Assembly: GCA_036501025.1 (NCBI GenBank)
Contig: DASYBB010000027.1
Span: 1-64,000, forward strand
From: DASUBV01 sp036501025
GTDB taxonomy: Bacteria > Actinomycetota > Actinomycetes > Streptosporangiales > Streptosporangiaceae
Length of the DNA stretch: 64,000 bases
Reading direction: 5' to 3'
Part shown: positions 34,901 through 41,792 of the stretch, piece by piece
How the letters are laid out: each line of letters begins with the position of its first letter
Numbering within the stretch: position 1 is the first letter of the stretch
Translations under genes and position numbers: made by a program
Notes under the pieces: model-generated
Databases searched by the model: none
What the model saw: only the letters and a program-made list of their open reading frames with translations
What the model was told of the DNA's origin: nothing

Positions 34901-35495
34901 CGGCCGCGGCCGTGACCTCACCGGACCGGTTCGCCGCGAACTGGCGGGCCGCGGCGGGGGCTGAGGCGACGGAGAGAGCCGAGGAGGCGGCGGCGCGGCC
35001 GGGCGACGCGGCCGCCGGGCCGAGCTGGCGCCGGGTGGCGCGCGCCGGGAGGGCGAGGGGCTGGGGAACGGCGTGCGGGCGGCCGGGACGGGCGGCGGCG
35101 GGGGCCAGGTCCGGGGCCTCGGCGGGCTCCGCCCGGCGCCAGACCGTGGCCGTCAGCGTGATCTCTTCCTTCTCGGCCAGCGGCGACATCCGGCACCAGG
35201 TCCGCGGCTCCAGCAGGTAGCGCACCTGGGAGTGGACCAGCTCGGGCAGCTTCTTGCTCTCCAGCACGGGCCGGGTGGTGAGCCAGGCGAGCACGCCGGG
35301 CGGCAGCACGTAGAGCCACAGCAGCGTGTGGCTGAACGGCAGCCCGAGGACAGCCAGCAGCCCGATGTAGGGGATGGCGATGGCCAGGAACACGGCGATC
35401 TGGCCGACCGGCAGCGGCATGGGCAGCCGGAAGTCGTACAGCTTGTAGAGCCGCTTCTCAATGCGCCAGATGTTCGTGTAGGTGGGCAGGTCCAC
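31995..35495 (-). CDS. TcpE/PrgI-like membrane protein fused to a ParA/MinD-like domain through a giant linker
   Basis: A 1166-residue fusion. Residues 1-120 are a PrgI/TcpE-like module (LPTYTNIWRIEKRLYKLYDF, two membrane helices, LVHSQVRYLLEPRTWCR), normally a stand-alone protein of about 120-180 residues. Residues about 120-870 are a disordered Pro/Gln/Ala/Ser-rich linker with internal repeats. Residues about 870-1130 form a MinD/ParA-like domain (RIVVLGCTRGAGQTTTVLLA, VAVLDLNPGRNSLT). Its P-loop reads GAGQTTT, Gln standing where the catalytic Lys is expected, so ATP hydrolysis is doubtful. The linker contains an in-frame 50-bp palindromic element. It is coupled to VirB4 by an ATGA overlap. 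Confidence 0.8.
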   Translation of the reverse strand: MDLPTYTNIWRIEKRLYKLYDFRLPMPLPVGQIAVFLAIAIPYIGLLAVLGLPFSHTLLWLYVLPPGVLAWLTTRPVLESKKLPELVHSQVRYLLEPRTWCRMSPLAEKEEITLTATVWRRAEPAEAPDLAPAAARPGRPHAVPQPLALPARATRRQLGPAAASPGRAAASSALSVASAPAAARQFAANRSGEVTAAAEVAVRPAIPGQSWPVQVEPGLAFHDLPVPAESAAAAPGRTASGAPARKRPLRPGSVRGALGRSGLGRVASGRISAAAAPSGEEARQPARFPQPPHKPAAPGPAAPAAQAGPAQPQPQPRIGQPQAGPPGTSQPQVGPPQVGQPGTSQPQVGPPQPGRAQPAQPHIVHPTVVQSPAVPFPSSQTPRRPARQPQAARWEVSQPGGASPGRPAETQPGRAQPVPAQPGPSRPGPSRPVPAWPSQVQSDAAWPGRADPAPSRPGQAPSGPARSAPARRGQEQTAQAQPGEGGERQIPQRPQWPQRPATSQTGDQIQIVPGPVVPPPSSRTPAASGATPPAAPPAPALPPAVPPTVAPQRATAAPRSAVPPSAPARPAGTRPPIGIIPPPSGWGAIAGPSGAAEPQPATSSAEVAAPQAPRSAPPGPMSAGPVASEAAPVAAPVTASRNLASGPPSADSATTSPELIGRPAAAEPSGQSGIRPPTVSPEAAVTDVAASRTPTPGSEGQAMIVGRLITPGGAGPSHDHEVTPAGEAVAEAEHVPEAQAQPEAEVQPEAEVQPEAEVQPEAEVSSAAEVQPAAEAGPAAEVLPEAEVPPADETPPAAEAPSAAGVRAGRPVVTVTGETGTERPMRVVERALRSQSSRPDGWRDRVVVVPGGHRPGKPDQLQRDRARARLPVSGPRRIVVLGCTRGAGQTTTVLLAGDMLASLREEPVAVLDLNPGRNSLTEQAAAIPGLVADPLDAPRLVPGGAWSQAGGPPGNGGPPSSGTGLQVISGNSAPDSGDAGRVIDAVARRYRLTLADPAAGCVPRTLEVADQLMIVAPASAEAANALGMTFEWLDAHGYGRLATAAVTILNGVSGPTAGHAERAANVANGRCRAIVKVPWDSHLKDIARDRMPYRGAPARDRRTDGAPTILAAPTEPPPRGAHPAGAQPAGPRAASLLSPALTSAYTALAGVLVAGLTDHGDARSAR
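33205..33275. repeat. 18-bp tandem repeat, four units, in the fusion-gene linker
   Basis: Unit ACTTCCGCCTCAGGCTGC occurs at 33205 (one mismatch), 33223, 33241 and 33259. On the minus strand it encodes the six-residue acidic repeat QPEAEV. Degenerate copies continue on both sides, giving a Glu-rich strip in an otherwise Pro/Gln-rich linker. Confidence 0.85.
33338..33387. repeat. 50-bp palindromic element, copy 2 (inside a coding region)
   Basis: GATCGTGGGA at 33338 pairs with the end of CTTCCCACGATC (33376-33387); an inner CCCCACCTGGGG palindrome lies between. The outer arms are the same as in copy 1 at 20790-20839, and a GGTGA.CAG. block before the right arm is shared. It is translated within the fusion gene as MIVGRLITPGGAGPSHDH. 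Confidence 0.8.
34445..34521. repeat. 32-bp direct repeat pair, 45-bp period, in the fusion-gene linker
   Basis: The 32-bp stretch starting GCGGGCCGACCTGCGG at 34445 is repeated at 34490. The 45-bp period encodes the 15-residue repeat built on PGTSQPQVGPPQ. Nearby sequence holds weaker copies, so the linker has grown by in-frame duplication. Confidence 0.8.
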
Positions 35496-35552
35496 GCGCT
35501 GTCCTCCTTCCCCCTCGGGCCAGGGCGGCCCGGTTCCGTGCTCGCGGCAAGA

Positions 35553-35813
35553 TCAGTGCACGCCCAGCGCGTTCGCGATCCCGGTAGCGAGCGTCTGCAC
35601 GATGCTCGGCGTGTAGAACACCACCGCGATCGCTATGGCCAGGACCAGGAACTGGACGAACCGGATAATCTCGCGCGTGAACAGGAAGAAAATGGCAACA
35701 ATGCCGACGATTCCGAGGAAAAGCGGACCGAACAGGCTCTGCAGGTAACTGACGAGCCCGGACGTGCTGAGCGCCGCCGGGGAGGCCAGAAACATAATGT
35801 GCGCCGAGGACAT
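35553..35813 (-). CDS. Small two-helix membrane protein (VirB2/TcpD-like)
   Basis: An 86-residue protein with two hydrophobic helices (LFGPLFLGIVGIVAIFFLFT and FVQFLVLAIAIAVVFYTPSI) joined by a short basic loop (REIIR), and little else. Small two-helix proteins at this position are typical of VirB2/VirB3 or TcpD components of type IV secretion systems; which one cannot be told. The gene is 58 bases downstream of the TcpC-like gene and 58 bases upstream of the fusion gene, within the operon. Confidence 0.65.
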   Translation of the reverse strand: MSSAHIMFLASPAALSTSGLVSYLQSLFGPLFLGIVGIVAIFFLFTREIIRFVQFLVLAIAIAVVFYTPSIVQTLATGIANALGVH

Positions 35814-35874
35814 CGGGTACTCCGGGGGTAAGTGAGCGCGGCTATCGGGAGTCCGGGCGATCGGGGGCCGGACA

Positions 35875-36960
35875 TCAGGGCGGCCCCGGCGACTGGGGTG
35901 ATGAGCCGATGGACTGCACGTACCAGGTGCCGCCCTGCTCCACGACCGTCATGTCGTATGTCATCTCGAGGCTGGCCGAGGAGACGTTGGTGATGGGGTG
36001 CTTCCTGGTTCCCGCGGTGGTGGTCTCGGTGCTGGTCGGCACGCTCCAGGACACGACGGCGGTGATCTTGCGGGTGCTGCCGCCGGGCGGAGCCGTGACG
36101 CTCACCAGCTGGTTGTAGGTGACGGCGCCGTTCAGGCCGGCCACCTGGGCGCCCTGGACCAGGAACCGGCTGAGGGTGTCCTGGGTGCCGTCGGCGTAGG
36201 CGCGGAAGAACGCGGGCAGCTGCGCCTGCAGGGCGGTCACGGCCGCCGCGTCGACGCTCTGGCTTGGGGCGGTCGGCGCTGCCGCGGCCTTCGGCACCGG
36301 CAGCAGCGCCGGCTCGCCGGTGACGACGAACCGGCCGCCGGAGGTGTAGACCGGGACGCCGAGCTCGATGGCCTGGCTGCCGTTGATCTCCGCCAGCAGC
36401 GTGACGACGGCCTTGTGCGGGCTCTGGACCTGAATGCCGGCGACATTCTCCGACTGCAGCGTCTGCGTCCCGACGCCATTCCAGCCCAGCTGCGGATCGA
36501 CGCCCGCGGGCAGCATGGCGCCTAGCAGGCCGGCCCGGCTGCTCGCCGTTGCCGGGCTGAAATTCAGGTACGCACTCCCGAACTGCAGGGCATAGGCCTC
36601 GGCCTGCGTCGCCGGGAACGGATTCGCAGGGGCGGTGCTCGGCGCGGGCGCGGCGCCGCTGCCGCTCGACGTGGAGCCCTGGACGATGGCCAGCACGCCG
36701 CGGTAGCCGATGACCAGCAGCGCGACCCAGGCGATGACTCGCAGGGTCCAGACGACCCACCGGCCACCGGAACCCCGCCACGGCACGGATCCGGACCGGC
36801 TCGCTGCTGTCCGCTGTGCTGTCACCTGCTGTCGGCGGGGTCGCTGCGGCGCCGACCGCCAGCCCGCCCGCCCCGGCCGCGCGGACCCGTCACCCGCCCC
36901 GGCGTCGTCATTGTCGGCGTCGCGGGGCATGCCACGGTCGAGGGTCGCCCTTCGAGCCAT
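35875..36960 (-). CDS. TcpC/Orf13-like conjugation protein (VirB8 family)
   Basis: A 361-residue bitopic membrane protein, first gene of the type IV secretion-like operon. A basic, disordered cytoplasmic start (about 1-55) is followed by one membrane helix (RVIAWVALLVIGYRGVLAIV) and two successive extracytoplasmic NTF2-like domains, the second ending VEQGGTWYVQSIGSSPQ. Two tandem VirB8-like domains on one anchor are the TcpC arrangement. I chose the ATG at 36960 because GGAGG is 4 bases upstream; a GTG at 36978 is also open. It probably helps build the channel across the membrane. Confidence 0.78.
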   Translation of the reverse strand: MARRATLDRGMPRDADNDDAGAGDGSARPGRAGWRSAPQRPRRQQVTAQRTAASRSGSVPWRGSGGRWVVWTLRVIAWVALLVIGYRGVLAIVQGSTSSGSGAAPAPSTAPANPFPATQAEAYALQFGSAYLNFSPATASSRAGLLGAMLPAGVDPQLGWNGVGTQTLQSENVAGIQVQSPHKAVVTLLAEINGSQAIELGVPVYTSGGRFVVTGEPALLPVPKAAAAPTAPSQSVDAAAVTALQAQLPAFFRAYADGTQDTLSRFLVQGAQVAGLNGAVTYNQLVSVTAPPGGSTRKITAVVSWSVPTSTETTTAGTRKHPITNVSSASLEMTYDMTVVEQGGTWYVQSIGSSPQSPGPP

Positions 36961-37010
36961 CACACCTCCGAATCTCACCGTACCCGGCCAGCACGAAATA
37001 GCGGCGCGCT

Positions 37011-37039
37011 GTTACACGTCGGCCACCATTCTGCGGCAA
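37011..37039 (-). promoter_or_regulatory. Possible promoter of the type IV secretion-like operon
   Basis: On the minus strand TTGCCG (37034-37039), a 17-bp spacer and TGTAAC (37011-37016) lie about 50 bases before the TcpC-like start. The -10 box is a poor match, so this is tentative. Confidence 0.3.
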
Positions 37040-37255
37040 AACGCCCAGGCATCCCAGTCATTGACATGGCCGGCGCGCCGGGGCCATCCGGAATGACAGC
37101 CCAAAACAGCGTAACCGACCGGAAGCTCCCGGACACGCGGCGTGCCGTCCGGCCTGGCCCGGCACGCGTTGCGACGACATCAGACTGCCGCCGGTGTGAC
37201 TATCGCTGTGACACGGCGCGGAGAACGGGCCTGACCTGGGCGCGGCCCCGGCACC

Positions 37256-37280
37256 GCGGGCGCGAGCAACTCGCGCCCGC
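37256..37280 (-). terminator. Hairpin terminator after the oligopeptidase gene
   Basis: GCGGGCGCGAG, a 3-base loop and CTCGCGCCCGC make a perfect 11-bp stem, 54 bases past the oligopeptidase stop on the minus strand. There is no T-run. The rest of the 373-base gap 36961-37333 holds the tentative operon promoter and nothing else I recognise; the 17-codon-scale frames there look non-coding. Confidence 0.65.
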
Positions 37281-37333
37281 TAAGAAAGGGGCCGACGGAG
37301 CAGCAGCCCGTTTCGGCGGGTAAGGAGAGTTGA

Positions 37334-39508
37334 TTACTGCGGGCCGATGGCCGTGCGGATGATCCAGGCGAGGACCATGGCTTCCTCGCGCCAGGCGTCG
37401 TAGCGCCCGCTGCGGCCGCCGTGCCCCGCGATCATCTCGGTCTTGAGCAGGAACGGGCCGCCGCGCGCCGATGCCTGCAGCCGGGCGATCCACTTGGCCG
37501 GCTCGCTGTACAGGACGCGCGTGTCGTTCAGGCTGGTCACCGCGAGGATCGGCGGGTAGACGGCGCCGGCGTCGATGTTCTCGTACGGCGAGTACGCCTT
37601 CATGTACCGGTAGACCTCGGGATCGTGCAGGGGGTCGCCCCACTCCTCCCACTCGGTCACGGTCAGCGGCAGCGACGGATCCAGGATCGAGGTCAGCGCG
37701 TCGACGAACGGGACCTGCGCCACGATGCCGCCGAACGCGTCCGGCGCGAGGTTGACGGCCGCGCCCATGAGCAGGCCGCCGGCGCTGCCGCCGCGGGCCA
37801 CGATCGCGGCGGGCCGGGTGTAGCTCGCCGCTACCAGGTGCCGCGCGGCGGCGACGAAGTCGGTGAAGGTGTTGACCTTGTTCAGCATCTTGCCGTCGTC
37901 GTACCAGCGCCGGCCCATCTCGCCGCCGCCGCGGATGTGCGCGATGGCGTAGACGAAGCCGCGGTCCAGCAGGGACAGGCGCGGCACCGAGAAGCCGGGA
38001 TCGACCGAGATCTCGTAGCTGCCGTAGCCGTACAGCAGGCACGGCGCGGTGCCGTCCAGCGGCGTGCCGGACCGCCAGACCAGCGAGACCGGGATCTGCG
38101 CGCCGTCGGCCGCGGTGGCCCACTCGCGGCGCTGCTCGTAGTCGGCCGGGTCGTACTCGCGGCCGCCGGGCAGCGGGAGGACCGGCCGGCGGCGCAGCAG
38201 GGTCAGCTCGCCGCTGGCCACGTCGCAGTCGTAGACCGAGTCGGGCGTGATCATCGAGACGTAGCTCAGCCGGAACCGGGCCGAGTCGTACTCGGGGTTG
38301 GCCAGCGGCCGGACCTGGTACAGGGGCTCGGGGAAGTCGATCTCGTACTCGCTGCCGTCCCCGCGCAGGACGCGCAGGCCGGTGAGCCCGTCCCGGCGCA
38401 GGTGCACGACCAGGTGGCCGGCGAAGGCGTCGACGTCGAGCAGCCGGGTGTCGGCGCGGTGCGCGATCAGCGGCGTCCACGTGCCGGGATCGCCGATCAG
38501 CGCGGTGGCCAGCTCGAAGTTCTCGGCCCGCTCGTTGTGCAGGATGAGCAGCCGGCCGGACCCGTCGGCGGCCAGCTGGTGCTCGACGGAGTACTCGATG
38601 CCGTGCCGGCGCGGGGCGACCACGGTGAACTCGCCCGTCGGGTCGGCGGCGTCCAGCAGCCGCACCTCGCTGGTCAGCTTGCTGGAGCTGGAGATCACCA
38701 GGTAGCGCTCGCTGCGGGTCAGGTGCACGCCCACCCAGAAGCGCTCGTCGGCCTCGTCGAAGACCACGACGTCGCTGGCCGCCGGGGTGCCGATCAGGTG
38801 CCGCCAGACCCGGTTGGGCCGCCATGCCTCGTCGACGGTGACGTAGAACAGCGCCCGGCCGTCGGCCGACCACGCGCTGCCGTAGAACGCGCCCGGAATC
38901 TCGTCCGCCGCGACCTCGCCGGTGACCAGGTCCTTGACCCGGACGGTGAAGCGCTCGGAGCCCTCGAAGTCGGTCGAGTAGGCCAGCTGGCGGCCGTCCG
39001 GGCTGACGTCGGAGGTGCCCAGGGCGAAGAACATGCTCTCGCCGGCCAGCTCGTTTCCGTCGAGGAGGACCTCCTCGCCGTCGAGCGGGCCGCCGTCGGT
39101 CCGCATCGGCGGGGTGCTGTCGCCGGGCGCGGCCGCCCGGCGGCACTGCACCGCGTACTGCTGGCCCTCGACCGTCCGGGTGTAGTACCACCAGCCGCCC
39201 TTGCGGGAGGGCACCGACAGGTCGGTCTCCTGCGTCCGGGCCTTGATCTCGTGGAAGATGGCAGAGCGGAGGTCGTTCTGGCCCGCGGTCAGCGCCTCGG
39301 TGTAGGCGTTCTGGGCCTCCAGGTAGGCGATCGTCTCCGGGTTCTCCTTGTCCGCCAGCCAGGCGAACTCATCCACGACGGTGTCGCCGTGGAAGACGCG
39401 CTCGCTGTCCTCCCGCCGGACGGCGGGCGGCTGCGGGTCGGCGAAGGCGGCACCGGCCGCCGGCTCGTGCGGGGCGGTCGCCGGCGCGTCCGCGGGCTGT
39501 GGGCTCAT
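37334..39508 (-). CDS. Oligopeptidase B-like S9 prolyl oligopeptidase
   Basis: A 724-residue S9A family serine peptidase that trims short peptides in the cytoplasm; the arrangement is closest to oligopeptidase B (cuts after Arg/Lys). An N-terminal beta-propeller (about 80-430; DVSPDGRQLAYSTDFEGSE) precedes the alpha/beta hydrolase domain. The latter has YGYGSYEISVDPGF, IAHIRGGGEMGRRWYDDGK, the nucleophile in RGGSAGG (about 575), and the catalytic His in GHGGRSGR. The ATG at 39508 was chosen because homologous sequence starts there; the longer open frame is antisense to the sedolisin. It starts 23 bases after the sedolisin stop, so the two may share a transcript. Confidence 0.92.
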   Translation of the reverse strand: MSPQPADAPATAPHEPAAGAAFADPQPPAVRREDSERVFHGDTVVDEFAWLADKENPETIAYLEAQNAYTEALTAGQNDLRSAIFHEIKARTQETDLSVPSRKGGWWYYTRTVEGQQYAVQCRRAAAPGDSTPPMRTDGGPLDGEEVLLDGNELAGESMFFALGTSDVSPDGRQLAYSTDFEGSERFTVRVKDLVTGEVAADEIPGAFYGSAWSADGRALFYVTVDEAWRPNRVWRHLIGTPAASDVVVFDEADERFWVGVHLTRSERYLVISSSSKLTSEVRLLDAADPTGEFTVVAPRRHGIEYSVEHQLAADGSGRLLILHNERAENFELATALIGDPGTWTPLIAHRADTRLLDVDAFAGHLVVHLRRDGLTGLRVLRGDGSEYEIDFPEPLYQVRPLANPEYDSARFRLSYVSMITPDSVYDCDVASGELTLLRRRPVLPLPGGREYDPADYEQRREWATAADGAQIPVSLVWRSGTPLDGTAPCLLYGYGSYEISVDPGFSVPRLSLLDRGFVYAIAHIRGGGEMGRRWYDDGKMLNKVNTFTDFVAAARHLVAASYTRPAAIVARGGSAGGLLMGAAVNLAPDAFGGIVAQVPFVDALTSILDPSLPLTVTEWEEWGDPLHDPEVYRYMKAYSPYENIDAGAVYPPILAVTSLNDTRVLYSEPAKWIARLQASARGGPFLLKTEMIAGHGGRSGRYDAWREEAMVLAWIIRTAIGPQ

Positions 39509-39531
39509 GACAGCGAAGTCTAGGGCCCGCG

Positions 39532-41565
39532 CTACCGGGTGCCCGTGATGAGCGCCGCCATGATGGGGGTCCCGATCCCGGTCGCGAGATCGTAGCCGGG
39601 CCGGGTGAAGAAGTGCCCGTTGTTCTTGGCGACCTGGCCGGCGCCGGTGATGTCGTGGAAGAACTTTCTCGGGTTGGTCCGGTACAGCTGGTAGAGGAGC
39701 GGGTTGATGTTGCCGCTGCGCCGTCCGAGGAAGCCGTCGCGGTCGGCGATGATGGCCGACCACAGCGGCGAGGACAGGCTGGTGCCGCCGGCCCCGAACC
39801 AGCCGACCGGGTTCAGGTCGCTGCTGAACTGCCCGCACAAGCTGTTCGGCGTCGAGAGGTTGCCCGTGCAGAACTCGCCGTACGGCGTGTACTCATCGGC
39901 CGCGGCGGAGATGTCGGGGATCTCCCGGCACAGGGTGCCGCGGCGGGCCAGCGCGCAGTGCGTCGAGCCGTTGCCGCGCGTGCTGTCCTTGCTGGTCACG
40001 CCCGGCCCGAGCTGATAGGACGGGCGGCCCCAGAGCTGGCTGTTCCCGCCGCCGCCGGCGCCGAAAATGTCGCAGTAGTCGAAGCCGGAGAGGCCGCTCT
40101 CGTCCGGGCTGGCATTGCACAGGTTGCCCGGGTTCCACACGCTCTCCCCGCTGGCTGGGTACGCCGGGTGCGCTCTCTGGCCGGGGTTGAACGTGGCCAG
40201 CGAGGTGCCGCCGACGGCGGTCACCCACGGCTGGGCGGGCGGGTCCTCCACGCTGAGCTGCGTCGTGCCCGCGTCGCCGAGGCAGTCGAACGCGCCGTTG
40301 TCGCCGGCCGCGCTGAACATGCTCTGCCCCTGCAGCGCCATCTGCTCGAAGACCAGGTTCTCGGCCTCGACGAGGCCGACCGGAAACAGGTTCTCGCAGT
40401 CACCCCAGCTCGAGCTCACCGAGTCCGCGGCGTCGTCGCTGGCGATCCGCGCGTACTCGTCGAGCCCGGTCTGGCCGGTGGTGTCATTGGGCGCGTTGTA
40501 GACGATCAGGCGGGCGACGTCCGGCGCGATGGCCAGCTGCGTCTCGATGTCCGCGTCCACTTCGATATCGCCGGCGTAGCCGCTGGTCTCCTGCGGGCAG
40601 GTATCGCCGAGCGGGCACCTCGGGTGCAGCGGGCCGCCATCCACGTTGACGTCGCTCAGCGGCGGGTTATACCCGGGGCCGAAGAACGTGTTCGTGTAGG
40701 TGCGGATGTCGCTCGGCTGGTAGGCGGACAGCTCGAACAGCCCGAGGGTGACGCCCTGGGCCTTGGTCCGCGCGCCGCCGCCGGCGGGGGCGCCGTAGAT
40801 GCCGTTCTCCTGGGACGGGGACAGGCCGTTGCACCCCGGCGCGGCACCGTACCCGACCGGCGGCTGGTTTCCCGTCATGGCGATGGTGATGAACTGCTGG
40901 CGGGTCGGGTAGGGCAGCTCGCAGCCAGACGCCTTCTTGGTGGCCTTCACGGCGCGCGGCTTGATCGAGGTGTGCTCCCGGACGGTGTCGCTCAGCCCCA
41001 CCACGCCGAGGACGCCGGCGGCCAGGTTCGCGGGCAGGACGGCCGGGGTGGCGTTTGCGAAGTAAGTTGTCCCGCTCTTCTTGTAGGTCTTCAGCGTGGT
41101 CCGGAACGCGGCCGACACGGTGGCGCTGGTCCCGGTCGCGCGCATCAGGAACGGCGAGGCGCTGGCCGAGACGGTCAGGTGGCTTGCCCGCAGGTAGCTC
41201 GCGGCCGCGGCCCGCGCCTTGGCCGTGGGGGCGAACCGCGCGGCGAACTGGCCCTTGGCCAGCCAGTGGCCGCCCGCCTTCGGGTGGGCGTAGGCGGCGG
41301 CCAGCTGGCTGGTGAGCTTCGCCTGGTTGCGGGGGGCGAGGACGACCTCGACCGACATCCGCGCGCTGTGGTAGGCGCCAGCCGCCGGGCCGGCGGCGGC
41401 CGGGAGCACGGCGCTGACCGTCGCGTAGGCCGGCCCGCGGGCCGCGGTCGCGCTGGCTCCGGTGGCGACGGCGCTTGCGGCGGTAGCGGAAAGGCCGCCG
41501 CTGACGGCGACAATCGCGGCGGCGGCAGCGACGCGACCCATTGCTGGGCGATTGAGCAGGCGCAC
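39532..41565 (-). CDS. Secreted sedolisin (S53) acid protease, copy 1
   Basis: A 677-residue pro-kumamolisin/sedolisin serine-carboxyl peptidase, likely active outside the cell at low pH. It has a signal peptide (AAAAAIVAVSGGLSATAASA), an activation prodomain (about 50-190; ASPFLMRATGTSATVSAAFR), and the S53 catalytic domain. Catalytic Glu and Asp lie in EVDADIE, the nucleophile in GGTSLSSP, and the C-terminal calcium site in YDLATGIGTP. Six or more cysteines in the catalytic domain suggest disulfides. I prefer GTG 41565, since AAGGGGG is 8 bases upstream and the same start context occurs in copy 2; ATG 41583 adds six residues. Confidence 0.92.
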   Translation of the reverse strand: MRLLNRPAMGRVAAAAAIVAVSGGLSATAASAVATGASATAARGPAYATVSAVLPAAAGPAAGAYHSARMSVEVVLAPRNQAKLTSQLAAAYAHPKAGGHWLAKGQFAARFAPTAKARAAAASYLRASHLTVSASASPFLMRATGTSATVSAAFRTTLKTYKKSGTTYFANATPAVLPANLAAGVLGVVGLSDTVREHTSIKPRAVKATKKASGCELPYPTRQQFITIAMTGNQPPVGYGAAPGCNGLSPSQENGIYGAPAGGGARTKAQGVTLGLFELSAYQPSDIRTYTNTFFGPGYNPPLSDVNVDGGPLHPRCPLGDTCPQETSGYAGDIEVDADIETQLAIAPDVARLIVYNAPNDTTGQTGLDEYARIASDDAADSVSSSWGDCENLFPVGLVEAENLVFEQMALQGQSMFSAAGDNGAFDCLGDAGTTQLSVEDPPAQPWVTAVGGTSLATFNPGQRAHPAYPASGESVWNPGNLCNASPDESGLSGFDYCDIFGAGGGGNSQLWGRPSYQLGPGVTSKDSTRGNGSTHCALARRGTLCREIPDISAAADEYTPYGEFCTGNLSTPNSLCGQFSSDLNPVGWFGAGGTSLSSPLWSAIIADRDGFLGRRSGNINPLLYQLYRTNPRKFFHDITGAGQVAKNNGHFFTRPGYDLATGIGTPIMAALITGTR

Positions 41566-41792
41566 GGCCAGCCCCCTTGGCATTGTCCGGAAATGAGTTA
41601 GCTCCCAAAGCGGGAATTACCAGCGCCTGCTGTCCTACCTGGCAAAATGCCCTATTATTTATGTCAGGGCGCCGTGCTGACAGTGTGCCAGAGAAAGCCG
41701 GCGGACATGCGAATGAGACGCGGGCATTAGCGCCGCTTGCCTCATTCGCAGTCCCAGATATTGCGTCTTACCTGCCCAAACGGAAAAGGGCA

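Noticed and set aside
25053..36960. Calling the secretion cluster an integrative conjugative element
   Set aside because: No integrase, relaxase, tRNA attachment site or flanking direct repeats are visible; boundaries cannot be supported.
37066..37323. Small plus-strand frame in the gap before the oligopeptidase end
   Set aside because: Arg/Pro-rich with no ribosome site, and it spans the terminator hairpin; judged non-coding.
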